A model generated the notes under the pieces. It was not told where the DNA came from, made no database searches, and was given only the letters and a program-made list of their open reading frames with translations. The position numbers and the translations under genes were made by a program. Of a DNA stretch of 50,762 nt, positions 39,721-49,280 are shown in pieces. Numbering within the stretch: the first letter of the stretch is position 1; each line of letters starts with the position of its first letter. Source of the DNA: an uncultured Enterovibrio sp. (GTDB lineage: Bacteria > Pseudomonadota > Gammaproteobacteria > Enterobacterales > Vibrionaceae); NCBI GenBank assembly GCA_947040595.1, contig CAMRBZ010000001.1, positions 1 to 50,762 on the forward strand, written 5' to 3'.

Positions 39721-41424
39721 TTACAAACTGATCACGCGTTGTAATTCAGCCAAGCTCGTGATCCCTTCATTGAGCTTTTCAATGCCAGAAAGTTGCAGTG
39801 TGTTCATGCCATGAGACTTTGCGATATTTTCAAGACGTATTGCACTGGCTCCGTTGCCAATGGCTTCGGCAAGCTCTGGGGTAATTGGCATGACTTCATA
39901 AATACCAATACGTCCTAAATACCCATTATTACAATGGCTGCAGCCTTCTAAATTGGCTGTTTGCATGTTTTCTGGGATCAAACTGTGGTAATGCTGAGTG
40001 AGAGCTTTTAGTTGATGATCATGTAATGGATGTGGGCTTTTGCAATGAACACAAAGTTTGCGTGCTAAACGTTGCGCAATGATGAGGCTTAAGGAGCCTG
40101 CCAGGTTATATTGTGCGACCCCCATATTGGAAAGGCGAGTAATACTTTCTGCTGCAGAATTGGTGTGCAAAGTTGAAAGCACCAAGTGCCCCGTTTGCGC
40201 TGCTTTAATACAAATTTCAGCGGTTTCCAAGTCTCTAATTTCTCCCACCATCACGATGTCTGGGTCTTGACGAAGAAAAGCCCGAAGCGCGGCGGCAAAG
40301 GTTAAATTGATTTCTGCGTGAATGTTAACTTGATTTATGCCCGGAAGATTGATTTCAACAGGATCTTCTGCCGTAGAAATATTGCGTTGTTCGGTATTGA
40401 GGTATTTAAGGCCGCTGTACAAAGAAACTGTTTTTCCGCTTCCCGTGGGGCCTGTCATTAAAATCATGCCTTGGGGTTTCTCGAGTGCTTTGAGATAGGC
40501 TTGTTTTTGGTTTGCGTTATAACCGAGTAAATCAATGTCCAAAGAAACGCTGCTTGAGTCCAAAATCCGAAGCACTACTTTTTCTCCCCATTGTGTGGGG
40601 AGCGTTGAAACGCGCATGTCGATTGATTGCCCGTCCGTTAGATTTAACTTTATACGTCCATCTTGAGGTAATCGGCGCTCTGCAATATTGATTTTTGCAA
40701 GGATTTTTAATCGCGTGGAGACGCGACGTGCAATCCCAACAGGCGGGGAGCTGTACAATTGAAGCATTCCATCTAAGCGCAGTCTTATTTGAAAGTGCTC
40801 TTCGAAAGGCTCAAAGTGGATGTCAGAGGCTTGTTTTCTTATGGCGTCGAATAAAACTTGTTGAATGTAACGGCTGATAGGCGCTTCATCTGAAACGGTC
40901 TCTTCGCCATCGCTGTGTTCCTCAAAATCGGCTAATTGAGCTAAATCTGAATCGCTGATGGAAGCGTTGGAATGTGTGGCGCTTTTGGCGGAAGCGATTT
41001 TTTTACCGTAGAGTTTGCGGATAGCCCCTGCTAATTGATTGTGATCAACTAACACTCCTTTTACGATAAAGCCTGTGATAAAGCGAAATTCGTTTTGGGC
41101 ATCGATGTCCGTCGGATCACTGACGGCCAGGGTTAAAATATTGCCTTCAATTTGGAGGGGGAGCATCTGGTAGGTGAGTATCAGATCGCGCCGATTGAGT
41201 TGATTGGCGGCAAGGATATAATCGAAATGCTCAATAGAATAAACGGGTTCAAGCAATAAACTGGAAATACAGCTTGAAAGCGCGCTACTGGTAAAAAATT
41301 TATTTTCAATCAGTAAAGAAGGAACAGAGATGGGCTTCTGTTCCATTAAAGTATGAGCAAGCTCTATTTGTGCCGATGTTAATTTATCCGCATTTTCGAG
41401 AACTTGAAGTAAATTACTGCTCAC
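39721..41424 (-). CDS. pilB: Type IV pilus assembly ATPase PilB
   Basis: Hexameric extension ATPase that powers pilus polymerisation. It has 567 residues: an N-terminal MshEN/GspE-like domain (about 40-140), an acidic linker, and the ATPase domain with Walker A GPTGSGKT (325-332), the Asp box DPDIVMVGEIRD, the His box GHLVLSTLHTNSA, and a zinc tetracysteine (CVHC, CSHC). It begins 15 bases after pilA. Confidence 0.96.
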   Translation of the reverse strand: MSSNLLQVLENADKLTSAQIELAHTLMEQKPISVPSLLIENKFFTSSALSSCISSLLLEPVYSIEHFDYILAANQLNRRDLILTYQMLPLQIEGNILTLAVSDPTDIDAQNEFRFITGFIVKGVLVDHNQLAGAIRKLYGKKIASAKSATHSNASISDSDLAQLADFEEHSDGEETVSDEAPISRYIQQVLFDAIRKQASDIHFEPFEEHFQIRLRLDGMLQLYSSPPVGIARRVSTRLKILAKINIAERRLPQDGRIKLNLTDGQSIDMRVSTLPTQWGEKVVLRILDSSSVSLDIDLLGYNANQKQAYLKALEKPQGMILMTGPTGSGKTVSLYSGLKYLNTEQRNISTAEDPVEINLPGINQVNIHAEINLTFAAALRAFLRQDPDIVMVGEIRDLETAEICIKAAQTGHLVLSTLHTNSAAESITRLSNMGVAQYNLAGSLSLIIAQRLARKLCVHCKSPHPLHDHQLKALTQHYHSLIPENMQTANLEGCSHCNNGYLGRIGIYEVMPITPELAEAIGNGASAIRLENIAKSHGMNTLQLSGIEKLNEGITSLAELQRVISL

Positions 41425-41439
41425 AGTGTTAAATCATCC

Positions 41440-41913
41440 TTAAGAACCAGACGCAGCTGCGGGGCAAGCGTCTAATTCAATTTTATCATCTCCAATAAAG
41501 GCACCTAAAGTGGCAACGCATTCCCAACCCGTGTTGCTCAGGGTGGCGGTTAAAACGCCACCATTAAGTGAAGAGCTGCCATCTGTACCTGTCGCATCAC
41601 CGAAAGTGAAAATAAGATCGCCTTTGTCTTCGCTTGTCTCTTCAGCTTTTGTAATTGTGATGAGCCCAAGGGGGCTCATGTCTGTTTTTGCGCCGATATC
41701 AGTAAGACCCGTTGTTCCATCTGGAAACGCACCCGTTTCTTGATACACAATCTGAGCTTGAGTTTGCAGTGCTTTTAAGGTTGCAAGACCTGCTGTCGCT
41801 TCTGATTTTTTAACGTAATCTTGGTATGCAGGAACCGCGATGGCCGTCAGTGCACCAATGATGGCGACCACGATCATTAATTCAACCAAGCTAAAACCTT
41901 GTTGTTTTTTCAT
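41440..41913 (-). CDS. pilA: Type IVa major pilin PilA
   Basis: Pilus subunit. The start at 41913 (157 residues) follows GGAGAAATAAG and gives the classic leader MKKQQG before FSLVELMIVVAIIGALTAIA. PilD would cut after Gly6 and methylate Phe7; Glu11 is the conserved Glu5 of the mature chain. The upstream frame adds eight residues with no family support. Two cysteines (about 132 and 150) can form the C-terminal disulfide loop. The globular part is rich in Gly, Thr and Asp, as is usual for this variable region. Promoter not clear; I saw no sigma-54 site. Confidence 0.92.
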   Translation of the reverse strand: MKKQQGFSLVELMIVVAIIGALTAIAVPAYQDYVKKSEATAGLATLKALQTQAQIVYQETGAFPDGTTGLTDIGAKTDMSPLGLITITKAEETSEDKGDLIFTFGDATGTDGSSSLNGGVLTATLSNTGWECVATLGAFIGDDKIELDACPAAASGS

Positions 41914-42092
41914 CTTATTTCTCCGTGGAGGGGGCATTTTTAAAAGAGGGATTTAACACTCTTCAATGTATCAAAATGTACAAAGGTCTATTGAGATAAA
42001 ACGAGAAAGAAAAATGGAGTTTAGATGAGGGCTTCGGCTTTGAATGTAACGACATTGTCATTCATTTTTTTATGGACTCAAGATCATCCTCT

Positions 42093-42173
42093 TAACCCTG
42101 TCGCCTATGAAGGTTCGTGGCGGTTGGCTTCACTCGCTCCCCCCACTCGCATCTTCAATTACTTTGGGTATAT
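42093..42173 (-). repeat. ERIC-like repeat with an internal deletion (81 bp)
   Basis: TAACCCTGTCGCC through TTGGCTTCACTCGCT matches the left part of the 8014 copy, then jumps to CACTCGCATCTTCAATTAC and TTTGGGTATA, the right part. The central CAGGCCAATCACAGAG...GTTCAGGG section is missing. Both outer ends are kept. Confidence 0.65.
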
Positions 42174-42319
42174 CGCATTGTTTTTGAAAAGGCAGGTGTC
42201 TTAGGTGCCTACTCAAAGCCCAATCACATGTTGCATTTTTACGCAGCTGGGAGCTCCTGACTCTCTAAGAAGACATTGTTGATCAGGCACTTTTCCTACT
42301 TCTCACTGACCTGCTTCTT
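42174..42319. other. Spacer between two ERIC-like copies
   Basis: No gene is supported between the two repeats. CCCAATCACATGTTGC within it may be a further repeat scrap, but the match is too short to count. In the larger 41914-42583 gap I see no remnant of nadC, ampD or pdhR. Confidence 0.4.
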
Positions 42320-42443
42320 TTACCCGTCGCCTTTGTACCTGCGTGAAGGTTGGCTACGCTCATTCAATTCAATCACAGAGTCCATCTGTGCTCAGGGGCT
42401 TCACTCACTTGCCAGGCGCGCAACTATCAAGTGTCTTGGGTAT
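42320..42443 (-). repeat. ERIC-like repeat, near-full copy (about 124 bp)
   Basis: Starts TACCCGTCGCCTTTGTACC and ends AAGTGTCTTGGGTATT. The middle CAATCACAGAGTCCATCTGT and CAGGGGCTTCACTCACTTGC match the 8014 copy, with local changes in the GGCTACGCTCATTC block. Lies about 140 bases before the GGDEF gene, in reverse orientation to the copy on its other side (44091). Confidence 0.78.
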
Positions 42444-42583
42444 TAAATTTTTTGGATATCCTTGATTTTCCTCTCTAACTTTTTGTTTCGATATTTTTTT
42501 AGGTCTAATCTTATGTGGAAATATCTCACAAATGAGTCAAATAAGCCGCTTTCAGCGCCGCCGTTTTTTTAAAAGGGCAGAGA

Positions 42584-43924
42584 ATGGGGGCTTATCAGAA
42601 GAAGGTCAAAATGAAGCTAAATCACCAACTCACCTTGCTTGTTTTTTTCTGTTCTTTATTGTCTGGAATTATTTTATCTTTTTTATTTTATCAAGATAGA
42701 TTGCAACATGAACAAGAGCGTCGTCTTGATTTTATTGTTTCAATTCAATCTTCCATTGATGTATTGCGAGAGCGCTTGGGTGGGCTCGATCTTAATGATG
42801 CCAATGTGAATTGGGAAGATGCAATTATTGCTAACGCTGTTTTAGGGGATGTTTTAGAAAGAAAAGAGGGCTTTTTGTTTTCAAAAGACCTCATTGAGAA
42901 TTTACGACAAAAACAAGACGAGGTAAGACGGTTACTTTTAGTGGAGAAAAAAAAGGCCGATGATCCTTCTCATCAGCCTGAAGACTTAAAGCATGCTCCC
43001 CATTTTGTATACCTCAACCCTTTGCTCTTTTCTATTTCAGAGGATCAGCTCCGTTTGCATCATGGATTATTAAAATATCTTCAACAATTTAAAGGTTCAA
43101 TAGCCCTTAGTTTGGCGTTTCTCTTGGTTATCTGTTCTTTTTTTGTGAGTGCATTGAGCTTTTTGTTTCGTCATCGCTTTTTTGTTGGGTTGTTGGCGAT
43201 AAAAGAGACGATTCAAGACGTTAAAAAAGGCAATTTTCATGGTGTGGTAAAAGCAAAATATAACGATGAATTACAAATAATTGCAGATGAATTGTCGGTT
43301 ATGAAATTCACATTAAACGAAACCATGATTTCTCGTGACGCTTTAAAATTAGAAATAGAAAAAAAAACAAAGCAACTTAGGGCTAAACATGATGAATTAA
43401 ATCAACTTGCTAATACGGACAGCTTAACGGGTCTCTTGAATCGGCGCGCTTTTGAAATGCAAGTTAAAAGGTCGATGATGCAGGCTAAACGTCTTCAACG
43501 AAATGCAGCCTTACTTTATATTGATTTAGATGATTTTAAATCCATTAATGATGAGAAAGGGCATGAGGCAGGAGACCTTGTTCTTATTGAAATTGCTTCG
43601 CGCTTAAGGTCAAGCGTGCGTGAAACGGATTTAGTCGCAAGACCGGGAGGGGATGAATTTATTGTGTGGCTTGATTTGATTGATACTTATTCTAATGTTG
43701 AAGTTGCGATTGAGCGTATATTCAAATCTTTTGATCAGCCTATTGATGTTAAAGGAAAAAAACACAGTGTGACCTTGAGCATTGGGGTGGCCATATTTCC
43801 TCATCACAGTGAACATTTAATTGAACTGATGAAAAAAGCAGATTTAGCCATGTACAAGGCAAAATTAAGGAAAAGCAGTCAAGGAATGCATATCTGTATT
43901 TATAATGAGACGCAAGAGACATAG
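42584..43924 (+). CDS. Membrane-bound diguanylate cyclase (HAMP-like plus GGDEF)
   Basis: Predicted to make cyclic di-GMP from two GTP. The 446-residue protein has membrane helix 1 (about 15-36), a periplasmic sensor region with no domain I recognise (about 37-170), helix 2 (about 172-195), a HAMP-like linker (about 197-250), a coiled coil and the GGDEF domain (about 275-440). The active-site motif GGDEF is intact (355-359), and the inhibitory I-site RETD (346-349) stands the canonical five residues before it, so product feedback is expected. No EAL domain. A second ATG at 42611, with AAGAAGG upstream, is an alternative start. It stands alone between two ERIC-like clusters, next to pilA; control of pili or attachment is a guess. 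Confidence 0.93.
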   Translation: MGAYQKKVKMKLNHQLTLLVFFCSLLSGIILSFLFYQDRLQHEQERRLDFIVSIQSSIDVLRERLGGLDLNDANVNWEDAIIANAVLGDVLERKEGFLFSKDLIENLRQKQDEVRRLLLVEKKKADDPSHQPEDLKHAPHFVYLNPLLFSISEDQLRLHHGLLKYLQQFKGSIALSLAFLLVICSFFVSALSFLFRHRFFVGLLAIKETIQDVKKGNFHGVVKAKYNDELQIIADELSVMKFTLNETMISRDALKLEIEKKTKQLRAKHDELNQLANTDSLTGLLNRRAFEMQVKRSMMQAKRLQRNAALLYIDLDDFKSINDEKGHEAGDLVLIEIASRLRSSVRETDLVARPGGDEFIVWLDLIDTYSNVEVAIERIFKSFDQPIDVKGKKHSVTLSIGVAIFPHHSEHLIELMKKADLAMYKAKLRKSSQGMHICIYNETQET

Positions 43925-44090
43925 AATCGTTTTAACACGTTGATTTCAAAATCTCTTTTTTTGAAAATGATCTTTATTATTTTGTCTGATCTTTCTTCTA
44001 TATTAGGGGGTTTTTAATGCTTTTCTTTGACCTTTCTTTGACTTTTCTGCATTGATTAATTGATTTTTTTAAAATTTCAATATATTGGGC
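43925..44090. other. AT-rich gap after the GGDEF gene
   Basis: Contains an AT-only stem (TTTCAAAA 43944-43951 with TTTTGAAA 43959-43966) and T-rich tracts, but no clear terminator and no gene. Confidence 0.35.
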
Positions 44091-44216
44091 TATACCCAAG
44101 ACACTTGAAGATGCGCGCCTGCGGCAAACGAGTGAAGGATCTGAGCATAAATCGACTATCTGATTGGCTTTAGCTAGAGCAGGCAATCCCCACGCAGTTT
44201 CAATGGAGACGGTTTA
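44091..44216 (+). repeat. ERIC-like repeat, full copy (126 bp)
   Basis: Starts TATACCCAAGACACTTGAAG and ends CAATGGAGACGGTTTA, in the same orientation as the 4685 copy, with GCGGCAAACGAGTGAAGG and TAGAGCAGGCAATCCCCACG in the middle. The right end has drifted (GGTTTA in place of GGTATA). Confidence 0.82.
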
Positions 44217-44337
44217 GATTGCTTGAGTGGGTGACGGCGTTTTGTATGTGCGATAAAAAGATATTTGAGGTGCAAAATGGCACTCAGGGATCGAAATCTC
44301 ATCGGTATAGAGAGAAGACTCAGACAGTTTCAAAGGC

Positions 44338-44365
44338 AAAGGACATGCAAGCCTGGCTGTCCTTT
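44338..44365 (+). other. Perfect 8-bp inverted repeat
   Basis: AAAGGACA and TGTCCTTT are separated by 12 bases. A second short complement, CAAAGG, follows. There is no T-run directly after, so a terminator is not indicated; it may be an operator or part of a small structured RNA. Confidence 0.4.
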
Positions 44366-44749
44366 CAAAGGATTGTAATCAATCAAATTGCAAATGGTTT
44401 TTGTTTGACTCATATCATATCTTGAATGTATTACCATGACTTAGAACATGTTTTTGTAGACAGTCAAATCTCCTTCTGTTAATTTCCTGTCGTATTTATT
44501 ACAAAAAAAAGATCAAATGTTGGACTATATTTACTTTAATTTCAAGCAGATAGAAATATGAATATCTAATCTATATGTACTATTGAGGCGATATTTTTAC
44601 GCTTCTTTTCTTATTTAAAATGAGTCTTTAATTTGATTTTTCACAAGAATTGAAGCGCTTTTCTTTTTATGTCTGTTTTGAATTCATAATACAGTGCGTG
44701 TTTTTTTCGAATACATCAAGGGGCGTTTTGAAAAAATGGACTCTAAGAA

Positions 44750-44780
44750 AGGGAGCTTCCCTGAAGGGAGTGTATTTTTT
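44750..44780 (+). promoter_or_regulatory. aceE leader with two mutually exclusive hairpins
   Basis: AGGGA (44750-44754), TCCCT (44758-44762) and GGGA (44766-44769) lie in tandem, so the middle element can pair with the first or, through TCCC, with the last. A T-run follows (44774-44781 region). This is the layout of a small attenuator, but the stems are short (5 and 4 bp). Start of aceE is about 65 bases further on. Confidence 0.35.
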
Positions 44781-44833
44781 TGCGACGGCAACATTTACTG
44801 TGAAATCGTAAAATAACGAAAGGATAGATAAGC

Positions 44834-47506
44834 ATGTCGGAAGTCATGAGCAACGACCAGGATGCACTTGAAACACAAGAGTGGTTAGAGGCTCTTGAGT
44901 CAGTCATTCGTGAAGAAGGTTTAGAGCGCGCTCAGTTTTTATTAGAGCAAGTTATTGAAAAAGCACGTATTGATGGTGTTGATGTAGCAACGGGTGTCAG
45001 CACTAATTATATCAATACGATTCCAGTAGCCAAAGAACCTTCTTATCCTGGTGATGTGAATTTAGAGCGTCGTATTCGTTCTATCATTCGATGGAATGCC
45101 ATCATGATTGTTTTACGCGCCTCAAAAAAAGACATGGATTTGGGGGGCCACATGGCATCCTATCAATCTTCAGCTGCTTTTTATGAGACGTGTTTTAACC
45201 ATTTCTTTCGTGCGGCAAATGACATTGACGGCGGCGATCTCGTTTATTACCAAGGGCATATTTCACCCGGTATTTATGCTCGTGCTTTTATTGAAGGTCG
45301 ATTAACAGAAGCCCAGCTCGATAATTTCCGTCAAGAAGTCGATGGAAAAGGTTTGCCTTCGTATCCGCACCCTAAATTGTTGCCCGAATTTTGGCAGTTT
45401 CCAACGGTGTCCATGGGCTTAGGTCCTATGGGTGCCATTTATCAAGCTCGCTTTTTAAAATACCTTCATGGCCGCTCTTTAAAAGACACATCGAATCAAC
45501 GTGTTTACGCCTTCTTAGGGGATGGCGAAATGGATGAGCCAGAATCTCGAGGCGCGATTTCATTTGCTGTGCGTGAAAAGCTTGATAATTTATGTTTCGT
45601 TATCAATTGCAACTTACAGCGTCTCGATGGCCCTGTGATGGGGAATGGCAAAATCATTCAAGAACTAGAAGGCTTTTTTAAAGGAGCTGGATGGAATGTT
45701 ATAAAAGTCATTTGGGGCAGTGGTTGGGATGCGTTATTAGCGAAAGACACGTCGGGGAAATTGTTGCAATTGATGAACGAAACCCTTGATGGTGATTACC
45801 AAACTTTCAAATCTAAAAATGGGGCCTATGTACGCGAGCACTTTTTTGGAAAATATCCAGAAACCGCGGCTTTGGTTGCAGACATGACCGATGAAGAGAT
45901 TTTTGAATTAAAGCGTGGTGGTCATGAACCCTCCAAGCTTTATGCTGCCTTCAAAAATGCCCAAGAAACCATTGATCGTCCAACCGTGATTCTGGCCAAA
46001 ACGGTGAAAGGTTATGGTATGGGTGAAGCTGCAGAAGGGAAGAACATCGCTCACCAAGTTAAAAAAATGGAAATGAGCCATGTTCAGCATTTGCGTAACA
46101 GATTGGCTTTGCAAGATCTTTTGTCCGATGAGGATATAAAAAAGCTGCCTTATTTGACGCTCAAAGAAGGCTCTCCAGAATATGAGTATCTGCATGCGCG
46201 CAGAAAAGCCCTTCTCGGATATATGCCAAAACGTTTGCCTCAATTTAGCGAAGTCTTAGAGCTTCCTTCATTGGATGTATTTAACGGGCTCTTGGATGCA
46301 CAAAAACGTGAAATTTCAACAACAATGGCTTTTGTTCGTATTCTGAACCTCTTATTGAAATCGAAAGGGATCGGGAAGAACATCGTGCCTATCGTTGCGG
46401 ATGAAGCCCGGACTTTTGGTATGGAAGGTTTGTTCCGTCAAATTGGGATTTATAATCCACACGGCCAAGAATACACCCCGGAAGATAAGGGTATTGTTTC
46501 TTATTACAAAGAAGCGACCTCAGGTCAGGTTTTACAAGAAGGGATTAATGAGCTCGGTGCGATGTCTTCTTGGATAGCCGCGGCGACTTCTTATAGCACC
46601 AATGATCTTCCAATGATCCCCTTTTATATTTATTACTCCATGTTTGGTTTCCAACGTGTCGGTGATGCAGCGTGGCTTGCAGGCGATCAACAATCTCGAG
46701 GTTTCTTACTTGGCGCAACGGCGGGAAGAACAACCTTGAATGGAGAAGGCTTGCAGCATGAAGACGGTCATTCTCTCGTTTTAGCGGGCACTATCCCGAA
46801 CTGTATTTCGTATGATCCTGCCTATGCCTTTGAAGTGGCTGTTATTATTCAAGATGGTATTCGTCGCATGTACGGAACAGATCAAGAGAATATTTATTAT
46901 TACTTGACCTTAATGAATGAAAATTATGCCATGCCTGCCATGCCTGAAGGGGCTGAAGACGGGATCTGTAAAGGCCTCTATAAATTCGAATCCGTGGGTG
47001 TTGCGCACGCAGATAAAAAAGTGCAATTAATGGGCTCGGGCACCATTTTAAATGAAGTTCGAAAAGCCGCGCGCATTCTAGATCTTGAATACGGCGTCGC
47101 ATCTGATGTGTACAGTGTCACTTCATTTAATGAATTAGTCCGTGAAGCGCAAGATTGTGAGCGACACAACATGCTTCATCCAATGGAGATTGAGCGGGTT
47201 CCCTATATTGCAAAAGTGATGGGTGTAGAACCCGCAATTGTGGCCACGGATTACATGAAAGTTTACGCAGATCAGGTCCGCGCCTACATTCCGGCTGTTT
47301 CTTATCGCGTCTTGGGAACGGATGGTTTCGGCCGTTCAGACAGCCGTGAAAATTTGCGTCGTCATTTTGAAGTAAATGCAGGTTATGTGGTTCTTGCTGC
47401 TTTAACTGAGCTGGTGAAAAGAGGCTCCATTGATAAATCAGTGGTTGTTGAAGCGATTAAAAAGTTCGATATCGATACGAACAAACTGAATCCACTATAC
47501 GCGTAA
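44834..47506 (+). CDS. aceE: Pyruvate dehydrogenase E1 component, homodimeric type
   Basis: Thiamine-diphosphate enzyme that decarboxylates pyruvate and acetylates the lipoyl groups of AceF. The 890-residue single-chain E1 is the gammaproteobacterial type, not the alpha/beta heterotetramer. Recognisable blocks are [35 protein letters not shown], the ThDP-binding [13 protein letters not shown] ... [23 protein letters not shown], and AARTFG-like [18 protein letters not shown] in the pyrimidine domain. It follows an AAAGGA site and leads the aceE-aceF-lpdA operon. Confidence 0.98.
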   Translation: MSEVMSNDQDALETQEWLEALESVIREEGLERAQFLLEQVIEKARIDGVDVATGVSTNYINTIPVAKEPSYPGDVNLERRIRSIIRWNAIMIVLRASKKDMDLGGHMASYQSSAAFYETCFNHFFRAANDIDGGDLVYYQGHISPGIYARAFIEGRLTEAQLDNFRQEVDGKGLPSYPHPKLLPEFWQFPTVSMGLGPMGAIYQARFLKYLHGRSLKDTSNQRVYAFLGDGEMDEPESRGAISFAVREKLDNLCFVINCNLQRLDGPVMGNGKIIQELEGFFKGAGWNVIKVIWGSGWDALLAKDTSGKLLQLMNETLDGDYQTFKSKNGAYVREHFFGKYPETAALVADMTDEEIFELKRGGHEPSKLYAAFKNAQETIDRPTVILAKTVKGYGMGEAAEGKNIAHQVKKMEMSHVQHLRNRLALQDLLSDEDIKKLPYLTLKEGSPEYEYLHARRKALLGYMPKRLPQFSEVLELPSLDVFNGLLDAQKREISTTMAFVRILNLLLKSKGIGKNIVPIVADEARTFGMEGLFRQIGIYNPHGQEYTPEDKGIVSYYKEATSGQVLQEGINELGAMSSWIAAATSYSTNDLPMIPFYIYYSMFGFQRVGDAAWLAGDQQSRGFLLGATAGRTTLNGEGLQHEDGHSLVLAGTIPNCISYDPAYAFEVAVIIQDGIRRMYGTDQENIYYYLTLMNENYAMPAMPEGAEDGICKGLYKFESVGVAHADKKVQLMGSGTILNEVRKAARILDLEYGVASDVYSVTSFNELVREAQDCERHNMLHPMEIERVPYIAKVMGVEPAIVATDYMKVYADQVRAYIPAVSYRVLGTDGFGRSDSRENLRRHFEVNAGYVVLAALTELVKRGSIDKSVVVEAIKKFDIDTNKLNPLYA

Positions 47507-47519
47507 GAGGCTGATAAAA

Positions 47520-49157
47520 ATGACCATTGAAATTAAAGTGCCTGATATAGGTTCGGATGAGGTTGAAGTGACCGAAATCTTTGTGAATGTTGGGGATCAT
47601 GTTGCAGAAGATCAGTCCCTGATCACGGTTGAAGGTGATAAAGCCTCTATGGAAGTGCCTGCTTCACAAGCGGGTATTGTTAAGGAAATTCTTATTAAGC
47701 AAGGGGAAACCGTTTCAACAGGGTCCCTCATTATGCTTTTTGAATCGCAAACTCAGACGGCTCCTGCTTCAAAAAGTGTGGCCCCTTCTGTTACAGAAGC
47801 CGCGTCAACCTCTGTTACAGAAGCCGCGTCAACCTCTGTAACAGAGCCTACTTCTTCGTCTGTCGGCCTGAAAGATGTTTTGATCCCAGATATTGGTGAT
47901 GATGAAGTTGAAGTGACAGAAATCATGGTGGCCGTCGGAGATCTCGTTGAAGAAGATCAATCTTTAATGACCGTTGAAGGTGATAAGGCATCCATGGAAG
48001 TCCCTGCGCCATTTTCGGGTCTTTTAAAAGAAATTAAAGTTCAAACAGGCGATAAAGTTTCTACGGGTTCTTTTATCATGGTTTTTGAAGTTGCGCAGAC
48101 GGCTTCTACACCTGTCGCTGTGTTACCACAAGAAACGGTGAAAGTTTCAACGCCAGAAAAAGCACCAGAAAAACCTTCTTCGGCAGAACTGACGGCGCCT
48201 GTCATTCCAGCGAACGAGCTGATTGAAAACAGTGAATATACGCATGCATCGCCTGTTGTGCGTCGACTTGCCCGTGAGTTCGGTGTTGATTTATCGAAAG
48301 TGAAAAGCACGGGTCCTAAAAGTCGAATTTTAAAAGAAGACGTTCAAAACTATGTAAAAGAAGCCCTTAACGCTCTGGCATCTTCTGGGGGGGCTAAGGG
48401 CGAGGGAGCTGGTTTGGGTTTATTGCCTTGGCCAAAAGTGGATTTTAATAAATTTGGTGAAACTGAACTCAGACCTCTTTCTCGCATTAAAAAGATCTCG
48501 GGCGCTAATTTGCACCGTAATTGGGTTATGATCCCTCATGTAACTCAATGGGATAACGCGGATATCACTGAGCTTGAAGCCTTTCGTCAAGAACAAAATG
48601 CGACTGAAGCCAAAAATGCAACAGGCATTAAAATTACCCCTTTGGTTTTTATCATTAAAGCCGTCGCAAAGGCGCTCGATGCGTTTCCTTCCTTTAACGC
48701 TTCCTTGTCAGATGATGGCGAAAGCTTGATTTTGAAAAAATACATCAATATCGGTGTGGCTGTTGATACGCCTAATGGCCTTGTGGTTCCTGTCTTTAAA
48801 GATGTGAATAAAAAAGGAATTTACACACTTTCTGAAGAGTTGCTCTTGGTTTCGAAGAAAGCGCGAGAAGGAAAATTAACGGCTTCAGATATGCAAGGCG
48901 GTTGCTTCACGATTTCGAGCTTAGGCGGCATTGGCGGCACTGCATTTACCCCGATTGTTAATGCGCCTGAGGTGGCAATTTTAGGTGTTTCGAAGTCTGA
49001 AATGAAACCCGTGTGGAATGGGAAAGAGTTCCTTCCACGCTTGTTGTTACCTTTGTCATTGTCTTACGATCATCGTGTGATCGATGGTGCTGAGGGGGCT
49101 CGTTTTATCACTTATCTAAATGGGTGTTTGACTGATATTCGCCGTTTAGTATTGTAA
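47520..49157 (+). CDS. aceF: Dihydrolipoamide acetyltransferase (PDH E2) with two lipoyl domains
   Basis: Core of the pyruvate dehydrogenase complex, moving acetyl groups from lipoate to CoA. The 545 residues hold lipoyl domain 1 (about 2-76, lipoylated Lys41 in EGDKASME), a Ser/Thr/Ala/Glu linker built from an eight-residue repeat (about 90-114), lipoyl domain 2 (about 117-192, Lys156), an Ala/Pro linker, the E1/E3-binding domain (about 240-280, [16 protein letters not shown]) and the catalytic domain ending in [16 protein letters not shown]. coli AceF has three lipoyl domains, so this one is shorter. It lies 13 bases after aceE. Confidence 0.97.
   Translation: MTIEIKVPDIGSDEVEVTEIFVNVGDHVAEDQSLITVEGDKASMEVPASQAGIVKEILIKQGETVSTGSLIMLFESQTQTAPASKSVAPSVTEAASTSVTEAASTSVTEPTSSSVGLKDVLIPDIGDDEVEVTEIMVAVGDLVEEDQSLMTVEGDKASMEVPAPFSGLLKEIKVQTGDKVSTGSFIMVFEVAQTASTPVAVLPQETVKVSTPEKAPEKPSSAELTAPVIPANELIENSEYTHASPVVRRLAREFGVDLSKVKSTGPKSRILKEDVQNYVKEALNALASSGGAKGEGAGLGLLPWPKVDFNKFGETELRPLSRIKKISGANLHRNWVMIPHVTQWDNADITELEAFRQEQNATEAKNATGIKITPLVFIIKAVAKALDAFPSFNASLSDDGESLILKKYINIGVAVDTPNGLVVPVFKDVNKKGIYTLSEELLLVSKKAREGKLTASDMQGGCFTISSLGGIGGTAFTPIVNAPEVAILGVSKSEMKPVWNGKEFLPRLLLPLSLSYDHRVIDGAEGARFITYLNGCLTDIRRLVL
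47787..47858 (+). repeat. 24-bp tandem repeat in the aceF linker
   Basis: Two identical 24-base units (47787-47810 and 47811-47834, starting TCTGTTACAGAAGCC) and a diverged third (47835-47858). In protein they read S-V-T-E-A-A-S-T repeated, in the flexible linker between the lipoyl domains. The unit length keeps frame, so copy-number change would only lengthen or shorten the linker. Confidence 0.85.
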
Positions 49158-49250
49158 ATTGTGCTTTTTTAGCATGTCTATGTACGACAATCGCTGATTT
49201 TTGCACGATTTAAGATACTGTTTTTACGTTACTTTTAAAACGGTGAGCCA

Positions 49251-49265
49251 GTCAGGAAACCTGAC
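49251..49265 (+). promoter_or_regulatory. Hairpin just upstream of the lpdA ribosome site
   Basis: GTCAGG, AAA, CCTGAC: a perfect 6-bp stem about 15 bases before the lpdA ATG and next to its GAGGAC ribosome site. No T-run follows. It may protect a processed lpdA transcript or modulate translation. Confidence 0.45.
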
Positions 49266-49280
49266 AACAACGAGGACGAA

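Larger units (their letters stand above)
44217..44833. other. Intergenic region upstream of aceE
   Basis: About 615 bases with no convincing gene; the 68-codon frame at 44219-44425 has no recognisable protein features. It holds a perfect 8-bp inverted repeat (44338-44345 with 44358-44365) and the aceE leader hairpins at 44750-44769. I found no PdhR-type operator (TTGGTnnnACCAA) and no pdhR gene. Confidence 0.45.

Noticed and set aside
42093-42443. CRISPR-like array
   Set aside because: The repeated units are long, diverged palindromic elements with unequal spacing, not short identical repeats with uniform spacers; no cas gene is present.
44219-44425. 68-codon open frame after the ERIC-like copy
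   Set aside because: No recognisable domain, no good ribosome site, and it contains a perfect inverted repeat; more likely non-coding.
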